Below are positions 53,289-61,134 of a stretch of DNA of 64,000 nt, piece by piece (position 1 is the stretch's first letter; every line of letters begins with the position of its first letter). Origin of the DNA: UBA7985 sp002690455 (GTDB taxonomy: Bacteria > Pseudomonadota > Alphaproteobacteria > UBA7985); the NCBI GenBank assembly GCA_965662775.1, contig CBFIIW010000011.1:1-64000 (forward strand), read 5' to 3'. The notes beneath the pieces are model-generated. The model had not been told where the DNA came from, searched no databases, and saw nothing but the letters and a program-made list of their open reading frames with translations. The translations under genes were made by a program, and so were the position numbers.

Positions 53289-53372
53289 TTATTTGTGCAC
53301 GGAATTTCAAGATAAGACCCCAAGAATTTGCGATAAACCGGCCAAGATTTTGAAAATCCGTTATTTTGTGCA
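53289..53372. promoter_or_regulatory. Direct repeats in the divergent promoter region of the putrescine operon
   Basis: TTATTTGTGCA (53289-53299) and TTATTTTGTGCA (53361-53372) are nearly identical and about 72 bases apart centre to centre, in the 209-base AT-rich region between the oxygenase gene (minus) and the aminotransferase gene (plus). They could be paired sites for one regulator; the spacing is close to seven helical turns. Confidence 0.4.
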
Positions 53373-53454
53373 GGGGCAGCCCAAGGAATCATTTCCCCGC
53401 TGCCCATCTTGAGCGTAGGCTCAGACGCGAGATAAACAATGATGGGCGGAAAAT

Positions 53455-54843
53455 ATGTTTTCCTTGGGAAATCTTCCGACGACCGACGAGATGATTGCTG
53501 CTGACCTCGGCAGCCACATGCATCCTTTCACCGATCATGAAGCGCTGGGGCCTGGAGACATTCGTGTCATCACATCGGCGCAAGGCGTGTTCATCAACGA
53601 CAGCAACGGCGGCCAGATCCTCGACGGGATGGCGGGCCTTTGGTGCGTGAATATCGGCTACGGCCGGTCGGAAATCGGCGAGGCGGTCAGCCGCCAGATT
53701 GCCCAATTGCCTTACTACAACACCTTTTTCAAGACCACGCATCCGCCGGTGATCGTGCTATCGGAAAAGCTGCGCCACCTCACCCCTGACGGGATCGAGA
53801 AATTTATGTTCGGCACCTCCGGTTCGGACAGCAACGACTCTGTGATTCGTTTGGCGCGGACCTATTGGGCAGGCCGCGGCAAGCCCGAAAAAACAGTAAT
53901 CATTTCACGCAAGAACGCCTACCACGGCTCGTCGATGGCTTCGGCCAGCCTCGGTGGCATGCAATTCATGCACAATCAGGGCGGGCTGCCTATCCCGGAC
54001 ATTCACCACATTGGCCAGCCCTACTGGTTCGACGAAGGCGGTGACATGGACCCTGATGCCTTTGGGTTGATGCGTGCGCGGGAGCTGGAGCAAGCCATTG
54101 ATGCACTGGGTGAGAACCGCGTGGCTGCCTTTATTGCTGAGCCCATCCAGGGCGCAGGTGGGGTCATCATTCCGCCGGATAGCTACTGGCCAGAAGTGCG
54201 CCGCATCTGTGAAGAGCGTGAGATCCTTTTCGTCGCTGACGAAGTGATCTGCGGCTTTGGTCGCTTGGGGACCTGGTTCGGCTCCGACCGACTGGATCTT
54301 CGCCCGGACATGATCGCCATGGCCAAAGGTCTGACCAGTGGCTACCTCCCCATGGGTGGGGTCGGTATGACCGACGAGGTTTACGCAGGGGTCAGTCAGG
54401 ACGGTGAATTCGCCCACGGTTACACCTACTCCGGTCACCCGGTCAGCGCAGCCGCAGCGATTGCTAACCTCGAAATTATGGAGCGGGAGGGGCTGGTCGA
54501 TCGTGTCGGGTCCCACACCCAGCACACCTTTGCCGAGAAGTTCTCAGCACTGGGCGAGCACCCCCTGGTCGGTGAAGCGGCGACCTTTGGCCTGCTTGGC
54601 AAGTTGGAACTTGTCCCGGATGCAGCCAGCGGTTCGCGCCGCCGGTTCGAGCACACCGGACAGGTCGGCGGCATTTGCCGCGATTTCTGCTTCCGCAACA
54701 ATCTTGTGATGCGGGCAGTACGGGATTCCATGGTCTGCAGCCCACCGCTGCCGATTAAGGATGACGAAATCGATCTCCTCGTGGAACGGGCCTGGGCAGC
54801 TCTGGATCAGACGGCCGCTGCAGTCGCTGACCAGATGGCCTGA
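53455..54843 (+). CDS. Class III omega-aminotransferase, putrescine-pyruvate type (SpuC-like)
   Basis: A 462-residue class III PLP aminotransferase. The PLP Lys is in MIAMAKGLTSGYLPMGG (about residue 290), the cofactor Asp in ILFVADEVICGFGRLG, and GMAGLWCVNIGYGR is the N-terminal substrate region. Length and motifs match putrescine-pyruvate or other omega-amine aminotransferases. It would deaminate putrescine to 4-aminobutanal. It heads an operon with PuuA- and PuuB-like genes, 11 bases before the next start. Two routes for putrescine (transamination and gamma-glutamylation) would then be encoded together. Confidence 0.88.
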   Translation: MFSLGNLPTTDEMIAADLGSHMHPFTDHEALGPGDIRVITSAQGVFINDSNGGQILDGMAGLWCVNIGYGRSEIGEAVSRQIAQLPYYNTFFKTTHPPVIVLSEKLRHLTPDGIEKFMFGTSGSDSNDSVIRLARTYWAGRGKPEKTVIISRKNAYHGSSMASASLGGMQFMHNQGGLPIPDIHHIGQPYWFDEGGDMDPDAFGLMRARELEQAIDALGENRVAAFIAEPIQGAGGVIIPPDSYWPEVRRICEEREILFVADEVICGFGRLGTWFGSDRLDLRPDMIAMAKGLTSGYLPMGGVGMTDEVYAGVSQDGEFAHGYTYSGHPVSAAAAIANLEIMEREGLVDRVGSHTQHTFAEKFSALGEHPLVGEAATFGLLGKLELVPDAASGSRRRFEHTGQVGGICRDFCFRNNLVMRAVRDSMVCSPPLPIKDDEIDLLVERAWAALDQTAAAVADQMA

Positions 54844-54854
54844 GGAGATGCATC

Positions 54855-56261
54855 ATGAACGATTTGCCACAAAGTCTTGAGCCTGAAATAAGCTTGGAAG
54901 AGTCCCCGGATCTGGTTTCGGGACGGATGAGCGAGCTTCGCAAGTGGGCGCGAGAGAAGGGGGTCGAGGAAATCGAATGCCACACCCCCGACTTCGCCGG
55001 GATCGCGCGCGGTAAAGTCATGCCGGCAGAAAAGTGGTTTGGCCACGTTGAAACCCGTTTGCCGACCTCCGTCTTCTTCTCCACTATCACCGGGTCCTAC
55101 GCCGACAGCCCGCACCGCGAGCTTTGGTCTGACGCGGACATGATCTTGAAGCCTGACCTGCGGACGGCCAGTTCCTTACCCTGGGCGACCGTGCCGTCGA
55201 TTCAGGTGATCCACGATGTCCTCGATCTTGACGGCAAGCCGATCGATTTTGCCCCGCGCTCGGTACTGCGCCGGGTGTTGAAGGCCTTTGCTAAGCAGGG
55301 CTGGCAGCCGATCATCGCGCCTGAGCTGGAATTCTATCTGACCAAGCCTAACACGGACCCAGACCTGCCGCTGGAGCCTCCGCAAGGGCGCTCGGGCCGG
55401 ACACAGCGCAGTAATCAGGCGTTCTCGATGCAGGGCATCGACGAATACGAAAGCGTGACCGATCACATTTACGACTTCGCCGCTGCGCAAGGGGTCGAAA
55501 TCGATACCATCATTCAGGAATTCGGCCCTGCACAGCTTGAGGTCAACCTGGTCCACGGTGACGCGATGGAGAAGGCCGACGAGGTTTTTATCTTCAAGCG
55601 GACGGTGCGGGAGGCGGCTCTGCGCTGCGGGTGCTACGCAACCTTCATGGCCAAGCCGATCGAGGGTCACGCGGGCAACGCCATGCACATCCACCAATCG
55701 GTCATCGACCAGGAAAGCGGTGAGAACATCTTCAGCGATGCCGACGGCGAGCCGACCGATCTGTTCCGCTGGTTCATTGGCGGACAACAGAAGTACTCCT
55801 ACGCGACCTCTGCCCTGTGGGCACCCTACGTGAACTCCTACCGTCGGTTGGTTCCTGACATGTCGGCGCCCATCAACCTTGAATGGGGGTACGATAACCG
55901 CACCACGGGGCTGCGGGTGCCTCGTTCGGGACCAAAGAACCGCCGGGTGGAAAACCGCCTGATCGGTGCCGACACCAACCCCTATCTCGCCATTGCCGGG
56001 TCGCTGGCGGCGGGCCTGCTGGGCATTCGCAACAAGGTCGAGCCTCGCGAACCAGTGACGGGTAACGGTTTCGCAGGCGGACGTGCCTTGCCCTATTCGC
56101 TGCTGGAGGGCGTTGAGGCCTTCGCCGCTAGTGAAGAACTGGCCGCGGTGCTGGGACAGAAGTTCGTGGACATGTACACAGCGCTGAAGTTCGAGGAATA
56201 CGATGCCTTCATGCAGGTGATCAGTCCTTGGGAGCGTCAGCATCTCTTGCTCAACGTTTAG
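54855..56261 (+). CDS. puuA: Gamma-glutamylputrescine synthetase (glutamine synthetase family)
   Basis: A 468-residue glutamine-synthetase-fold ligase. Metal and substrate motifs: PIIAPELEFYL, the QLEVNLVHGDAM segment, GHAGNAMHIHQSV, and INLEWGYDNRTTGLRVP. The N-terminal IECHTPDFAGIARGKVMPAEKW is of the PuuA/GlnT type and not of GlnA. It would ligate glutamate to putrescine with ATP, protecting the amine during oxidation. It sits between the aminotransferase and a PuuB-like oxidase. Activity on another amine is possible. Confidence 0.88.
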   Translation: MNDLPQSLEPEISLEESPDLVSGRMSELRKWAREKGVEEIECHTPDFAGIARGKVMPAEKWFGHVETRLPTSVFFSTITGSYADSPHRELWSDADMILKPDLRTASSLPWATVPSIQVIHDVLDLDGKPIDFAPRSVLRRVLKAFAKQGWQPIIAPELEFYLTKPNTDPDLPLEPPQGRSGRTQRSNQAFSMQGIDEYESVTDHIYDFAAAQGVEIDTIIQEFGPAQLEVNLVHGDAMEKADEVFIFKRTVREAALRCGCYATFMAKPIEGHAGNAMHIHQSVIDQESGENIFSDADGEPTDLFRWFIGGQQKYSYATSALWAPYVNSYRRLVPDMSAPINLEWGYDNRTTGLRVPRSGPKNRRVENRLIGADTNPYLAIAGSLAAGLLGIRNKVEPREPVTGNGFAGGRALPYSLLEGVEAFAASEELAAVLGQKFVDMYTALKFEEYDAFMQVISPWERQHLLLNV

Positions 56262-56282
56262 GCCATCAAGCCAAAACCATCA

Positions 56283-57626
56283 GTGCAGAATAACGTGAGC
56301 CAGAACAGTCTTCTTCACCTCAACGACAAGGACGGTGCCTTTCCCCCGTCCTACTACGCCGCGACGGCAAAAAACGCGGTTGAACGGCCGCGACTGAGAG
56401 GGATTACAGACGCTGAGATCTGCATTATTGGCGGGGGCTTTACCGGGCTGAGTGCCGCGTTGCACTGTGCGCAGCGAGGGCGGTCGGTGGTGGTGCTGGA
56501 CGCGCATCGCGCGGGCTGGGGGGCCTCGGGGCGTAATGGGGGCCAGGTTGGCGTAGGCCAGCGCATTGATCAGAATAGTCTGGAGGCGCTGGTTGGCGCT
56601 GACCACGCCCGAGAGGCCTTCCGTATCGGCGTCGAAGCGCCTGCGTTGGTGCGCTCGCTGATTGATGAAAATGCCATCTCAGCGGACTATAAACCCGGAC
56701 TGCTGCACACTAATCACCGCGCCCACTATGACGCTGAGGCTCGCGACTATGCGACCAAGCTTCAAGATGACTACGGCTATGACCGCATCCGCTTTGTTGA
56801 GCGCGAAGAAATGCCTGAGATGCTCGGGGCGGCCGACGCCTTCGGTGGCACGCTTGACACCGGTGGCGGACATATCCACCCGCTCAATTTCGCACTCGGG
56901 CTCGCTAATGCTGCAGAGGCGGCGGGTGCCCGCCTCTATGATCGCGCAGAGGTAGCCAGCGTTACACCGGGTGAACTGCACGAAGTGCGAGTGCGGGGGT
57001 CCGGCACTCGGGAAGGCGAGATCGTGGTACGGGCCAAAATTGTCCTCTATGCCTGCAATGGCTATCTGGGCGGGCTGGAGCGACGGACCTCGGCTCGGGT
57101 CATGCCGATTAACGCTTTTGTTGTTGCCACCGAACCCCTCAGCGAAGAGCTTTGCAGGTCTTTGATCCGTGATGATGTTGCCGTTGCCGATAGCCGTTTT
57201 GTGGTCAACTACTACCGGTTGAGCGCCGATCGGCGGATGCTGTTCGGTGGGGGCGAGACCTATGGCTACCGCTTTCCTCGCGACATCCGAGCCTTCGTCC
57301 GCCGACCGATGCTGTCGGTCTTCCCACAGCTGGCCGACGTGGCGCTGGACTATGGCTGGGGCGGGACATTGGGCATCACTATGAAGCGTTTGCCCGACTA
57401 TGCCGAGTTGGGACCAAACCTCTACAGCCTCTCGGGTTATTCGGGTTCAGGCGTAGCCATGGCGACCAAATCAGGCCAGATTTTCGCCGATTTACTGGAC
57501 GGCGACGACCGCGATTTCCGCATCATGCAGGGCCTGCCCACGCTACCCTTCCCCGGTGCGGGGCGCTGGCGCCAGCCACTTCTGATCGCAGCCATGAGCT
57601 GGTACGCCCTGCGGGATCGGTTTTAG
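56283..57626 (+). CDS. puuB: FAD-dependent oxidoreductase, gamma-glutamylputrescine oxidase-like
   Basis: A 447-residue DAO-fold flavoenzyme. The dinucleotide motif is ICIIGGGFTGLSAALHCAQR (about 47-66) with the acidic end VVVLDAHRAGWGASGRNGGQ. The C-terminal SLSGYSGSGVAMATKSGQI is typical of PuuB/OrdL proteins. In the Puu pathway it oxidises gamma-glutamylputrescine to gamma-glutamyl-4-aminobutanal with H2O2 production. The start is GTG 56283 or GTG 56295; neither has a clear ribosome binding site. It follows puuA by 21 bases. The PuuC-type aldehyde dehydrogenase normally needed next is not in the window. Confidence 0.86.
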   Translation: MQNNVSQNSLLHLNDKDGAFPPSYYAATAKNAVERPRLRGITDAEICIIGGGFTGLSAALHCAQRGRSVVVLDAHRAGWGASGRNGGQVGVGQRIDQNSLEALVGADHAREAFRIGVEAPALVRSLIDENAISADYKPGLLHTNHRAHYDAEARDYATKLQDDYGYDRIRFVEREEMPEMLGAADAFGGTLDTGGGHIHPLNFALGLANAAEAAGARLYDRAEVASVTPGELHEVRVRGSGTREGEIVVRAKIVLYACNGYLGGLERRTSARVMPINAFVVATEPLSEELCRSLIRDDVAVADSRFVVNYYRLSADRRMLFGGGETYGYRFPRDIRAFVRRPMLSVFPQLADVALDYGWGGTLGITMKRLPDYAELGPNLYSLSGYSGSGVAMATKSGQIFADLLDGDDRDFRIMQGLPTLPFPGAGRWRQPLLIAAMSWYALRDRF

Positions 57627-57632
57627 CCCAGA

Positions 57633-58217
57633 CTAATCGACAGCTTGAACCACCGAGGAAGTGGCGCGGCCCGAAAGAGCCTCCAGGTCGAAACCAAGCT
57701 GAGGAATGCCCCAACACTCTTCCGGGACGGTCTCAGGCATGATTTCGACCTCTTTGGCCTCTAGCTCTCTGATTTGCTTCAGGCATCTGAGTTCAAGCAG
57801 GGCTTGCTCATTCTGGTTGCTGAGTCGCGCGCGCGCTTCGTCCGTTTCCGCAATGGCGACGGTTATCAGCGGGGGCTGGGCAACGGCCAGCTGTCCGCTA
57901 TCAAAGTCGCCGTTTCTCTGTTCTGCGGTACAGGCACAGATTTCCAGTAGATCAGTGTCGCTGCAGGTTCTTTTGTCAAAGTCAGACAATAACTTGAATG
58001 TCAGCGGTCCTGCAAAAGTCTTGGGTAAAACTTGTTCGAGGGCGACTCGTCCTATGATTCGATTGTCAAATGTCTGGGAGCAGACGAATGGCGAGAAGTC
58101 GAATTCACCTGTTAATGAGGAAGAATCCTGAACTGGTGATGCTTCAATCGTCCCAAAAAGCTGATCTTTTATGAGGACCCTTATCTTCACTGGAAAGTAA
58201 AACTGGACGTCGCCCAT
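57633..58217 (-). CDS. Protein of unknown function
   Basis: A minus-strand frame with coding-like codon use in its C-terminal two thirds (ALLELRCLKQIRELEAKEV, then PEECWGIPQLGFDLEALSG). The region is less GC-rich than the flanking puu and speB genes. The start is uncertain: the open frame reaches 58364, ATG 58217 (MGDVQFYFP) is the only internal ATG near the N-terminus, and the first part overlaps a plus-strand segment that itself looks coding (58140-58286). Predicted about 194 residues, several Cys, no signal peptide, no recognised domain. It lies convergent to puuB, 6 bases apart, between the puu genes and the agmatinase gene. Confidence 0.5.
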   Translation of the reverse strand: MGDVQFYFPVKIRVLIKDQLFGTIEASPVQDSSSLTGEFDFSPFVCSQTFDNRIIGRVALEQVLPKTFAGPLTFKLLSDFDKRTCSDTDLLEICACTAEQRNGDFDSGQLAVAQPPLITVAIAETDEARARLSNQNEQALLELRCLKQIRELEAKEVEIMPETVPEECWGIPQLGFDLEALSGRATSSVVQAVD

Positions 58218-58286
58218 ATTAAGTTCGACACCGACGACATCTCGGACGAGATGCTCGACTGGGCCAAGGAACAACTGGCGCTCTGA
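58140..58286 (+). pseudogene. Possible C-terminal gene remnant on the plus strand
   Basis: The plus strand from 58140 to the TGA at 58284-58286 reads a start-less frame of 48 codons including KLIFYEDPYLHWKVKLDVAH and DTDDISDEMLDWAKEQLAL. Third positions are G or C in most codons of the last half, as in genuine genes here. Stops at 58137 and 58116 close the frame upstream and no frame leads into it. It may be the tail of a decayed gene. It overlaps the N-terminal part of the minus-strand unknown gene, so only one of the two readings is likely real there. Confidence 0.3.
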
Positions 58287-58461
58287 TCTGCGATGAGAAG
58301 CCTCCAAGGGTCGGGGCTTTGCTAACTCGGGGCTGGGACCTCCTGATTCTGGGGCCAGAGCCATCGCGCGTGCGGTGAGATCAATAATTGCTATGGTGTC
58401 AGCCTGAAACTAGAGTACGGGGCGTCGCAGGCTTGCCTGCAGAAACTGAGGCGGCAGACCC

Positions 58462-59433
58462 ATGTCCAACACTCCCACCGGCGCACCAGAAATCATCGAT
58501 CAGGCCTGGCGCAAGGAAGAACTCAAAGGTTCGGCTTTTGAGCTGACCTATGCCGGCACGCTGTCCTATGCCCGCCGGCGCTACAGCCGCGATCTGCAAG
58601 GCGTCGATATTGCGGTCTCGGGCATTCCCTTTGACAGCGCAGTTACGAACCGACCGGGCTGTCGGCTTGGTCCGCGGGCGGTCCGTGCCGCCTCGACCCA
58701 GCTCGCTGAGCTGAACTCGTTTCCCTTTGGCTTTGACCCCTTCGACACGCTAGCGGTGGTCGACTACGGCGATTGCGCGATCAACGCGCATGCCCCCATG
58801 ACTGTGCCGGACGATATCGCCGCCCACGCGCGTGCGATTCTGGCCACTGATACGGCCATGCTGACCTTCGGCGGGGATCACTTCGTCGCCTATCCGCTGA
58901 TCAAAGCGCACGCGGAAAAGCATGGGCCGGTTGCGCTGCTGCAATTTGATGCGCACTGCGACACGTGGGAAAGCAACGGTCCGCTGGACCACGGCACTAT
59001 GTTCCTTTCAGCCGTCAACGAAGGCCTGCTCGACGTGGAGCACAGCATTCAGGTTGGTTTGCGCACCCACAACGATATCGATGTAGGAATTGAAGTGCTG
59101 ACCGCGCCCTGGGTTCACCGGCATGGCGTTGATGCAACGCTGGAGGCGATCCGCAAGAGGGTCGGTGATCGCCCAGTGTACCTGAGCTTCGATATCGACG
59201 TGCTCGACCCAGCCTTTGCCCCCGGCACCGGGACGCCAGTCAGCGGCGGTTTGGCCAGCTGGCAGGCGCTGGAACTGATCCGTGGCCTGGGCGAGATCAA
59301 TATGATCGCCATGGATTTGGTTGAAGTTTCCCCGCCTTATGACCACGCAGAGATTACCGCGCTGGCGGGGGCAACGGTGGCTTATGATTGGCTGTGCGTG
59401 ATGGCACAGCGCCGCCAGCGGAGGTTGTGGTAA
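58462..59433 (+). CDS. speB: Agmatinase (ureohydrolase family)
   Basis: A 323-residue manganese ureohydrolase. The metal ligands are in TFGGDHFVAYP, LLQFDAHCDTW and LSFDIDVLDPAFAPGTGTP; VEVSPPYDHAEIT follows. It hydrolyses agmatine to putrescine and urea; related enzymes act on guanidinobutyrate or proclavaminate. The position after the putrescine genes supports agmatinase. No urease is in the window. GGCGG-type purines precede ATG 58462. Confidence 0.9.
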   Translation: MSNTPTGAPEIIDQAWRKEELKGSAFELTYAGTLSYARRRYSRDLQGVDIAVSGIPFDSAVTNRPGCRLGPRAVRAASTQLAELNSFPFGFDPFDTLAVVDYGDCAINAHAPMTVPDDIAAHARAILATDTAMLTFGGDHFVAYPLIKAHAEKHGPVALLQFDAHCDTWESNGPLDHGTMFLSAVNEGLLDVEHSIQVGLRTHNDIDVGIEVLTAPWVHRHGVDATLEAIRKRVGDRPVYLSFDIDVLDPAFAPGTGTPVSGGLASWQALELIRGLGEINMIAMDLVEVSPPYDHAEITALAGATVAYDWLCVMAQRRQRRLW

Positions 59434-59539
59434 GCGTCGGGCGGTTATGACCTGCAAAACGATACGACTTCGGTTCACCGGCGCAGCCTAAAGCCGGTTG
59501 AGCCGCTCAACGAAACATGGAGACAGTGAGGCATAAGAG

Positions 59540-60256
59540 GTGGCAGGAGCGAACGTCAGAATCGGGATACTGATTTGTGGGCATTTTGTCGAAGAGGTTG
59601 CGGCTGTCTACGACAATTACCTCGCGCTCTATACGCCCATGCTGGGTGACGGCTTTATCTGCCAACCCTACTTCGTGGTTGACGGAGAGATGCCGGCAAC
59701 AGTGGACGAGCAAGACGGCTGGCTGGTCTCTGGTTCGCGCCATGGCGCCTACGAGGATCACCCTTGGATCGAGCCGCTGGAAGACTTCTTGCGCTCGGCC
59801 TACGCCGCGTCTGTGCCGGTGGTGGGCATCTGTTTCGGGCACCAGATTTTGGCGCAGGCGCTGGGCGGTCGGGTCGAGAAATTCGATGGCGGATGGTCGA
59901 TTGGTCCGACCGAGTACGCTTTCACCGATGGCCATTGCGAAACAGTCGTCGCCTTTCATCAAGACCAGATCACGATTAAGCCAGACACAGCGGAAGTCAT
60001 AGCCAGCACGGATTTTTGCGCCTTTGCCGGGTTGGCTTATGCTGGTCGCGCGCTGAGTTTCCAGCCCCACCCAGAATTTACCCCGGCCTTCATCGATGAT
60101 TTGCTCGACGCCTATCAGGACCGCCTCGACCCGGCAGTGGTTGCCGACGGCCGCGCTCGGATGACGCAGCCCCTCAGTCAAAGTGGCATGATTGGGCAGA
60201 TCCGCAATTTTCTGCGCGGGTATGCCCGTGCAGTGTCTGATACAGAGACAGCCTGA
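59540..60256 (+). CDS. Class I glutamine amidotransferase-like hydrolase
   Basis: A 238-residue class I glutamine amidotransferase domain standing alone. The catalytic Cys is in VVGICFGHQILAQALGG (about residue 95) and the His-Glu pair is SFQPHPEFTP. It resembles the GMP-synthase-like amidotransferase group. In this context it may hydrolyse a gamma-glutamyl compound, as PuuD does for gamma-glutamyl-GABA, though PuuD belongs to another branch of the fold; this is inference. GTG 59540 is preceded by GTGAGG with 8 bases spacing. Its stop overlaps the start of the next gene (TGATG). Confidence 0.82.
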   Translation: MAGANVRIGILICGHFVEEVAAVYDNYLALYTPMLGDGFICQPYFVVDGEMPATVDEQDGWLVSGSRHGAYEDHPWIEPLEDFLRSAYAASVPVVGICFGHQILAQALGGRVEKFDGGWSIGPTEYAFTDGHCETVVAFHQDQITIKPDTAEVIASTDFCAFAGLAYAGRALSFQPHPEFTPAFIDDLLDAYQDRLDPAVVADGRARMTQPLSQSGMIGQIRNFLRGYARAVSDTETA

Positions 60257-61134
60257 TGGTCAGCTTTGGCGAAGACCGGCTGGAGCCGCTGTTTAAAGTC
60301 GGACTGCGTCCACTAAACCTCTCTCAGTGGTTTGAGCCTGACGATGATCTTTCAGCCTATCGGGCGGAGAAGGATCGGCTGACGGCCAGCGAAGGGGCGT
60401 TGGTGTTTCGCGCCGAACCGGGGACCGAAGCCGCACAGGCCGAGGTTCGCGCCTTGCTGGTCGAGAATCTCGCCCGCTATCACCCAAGTATTGCCCTTCC
60501 CAAAGACAGCGGTGGACCGGATCTGCTCGAAGCCGCGCGCTGTGTTCAGGAAGACCTTGTGTTGATGCGGCTGGACCCGGATGCCGACCCTGCGCGCTGG
60601 CGCATGGTTGCGGCGTCGTTGCACTTTCCCTCCAGTTGGAAGCTGGCTGAGAAATTTAGCCGCCCGCTGGATGAAATTCACGACAACGTTCCCGGTTTCG
60701 GCCCAAAGACCCGCAACGCTGGGCTGATGGCGCGCATTTTCGACGGGTTGAAAGTAGAGCAGCCGGTACAGCGCATGAACTGGACACTGTACCCGACGCC
60801 AGTCCTCCACCATCCTTATTCAGCGAGAGACCGGGGCGCCAATCCTGATCGGCACAGCCTCGACGCGGAGTCTTTCATTCGGGTTGAGCGCCAGACTCTG
60901 AGGAAGCTGCCCCTGAGTGGTGATATCCTGTTCACCATCCGAATCTATATCGACCCGATAGCAGCGCTATCGCGTTATCCGGAAACGCTCGCGGCGCTGA
61001 AAACCAACCTGCAGGCGTTGACCCCGGCAGAGCGGGATTACAAAGGGTTGCGCAAAGCGTTTGATAGCGTGATGTCGGTGATCGAAGGCTTAGAGGCTCC
61101 GGGTGGCGGCGCCGGGGACGCTGCGGAACCGTGA
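60256..61134 (+). CDS. Heme-dependent oxidative N-demethylase family protein (DUF3445)
   Basis: A 292-residue protein of the HODM/DUF3445 family. The hallmark block AASLHFPSSWKLAEKFSRPLDEIHDNVPGFG is present at about 116-146 and MNWTLYPTPVLHHP follows. HODM proteins contain a PAS-like domain binding heme with a His ligand and demethylate secondary amines; DmmD, a dimethylamine monooxygenase subunit, is a member. The electron-transfer subunits DmmABC are absent here. Translational coupling with the amidotransferase upstream (TGATG) and the helicase downstream (GTGA) points to a tight operon. Formaldehyde made by such demethylation would be handled by the frmA-fghA pair. Confidence 0.85.
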   Translation: MVSFGEDRLEPLFKVGLRPLNLSQWFEPDDDLSAYRAEKDRLTASEGALVFRAEPGTEAAQAEVRALLVENLARYHPSIALPKDSGGPDLLEAARCVQEDLVLMRLDPDADPARWRMVAASLHFPSSWKLAEKFSRPLDEIHDNVPGFGPKTRNAGLMARIFDGLKVEQPVQRMNWTLYPTPVLHHPYSARDRGANPDRHSLDAESFIRVERQTLRKLPLSGDILFTIRIYIDPIAALSRYPETLAALKTNLQALTPAERDYKGLRKAFDSVMSVIEGLEAPGGGAGDAAEP

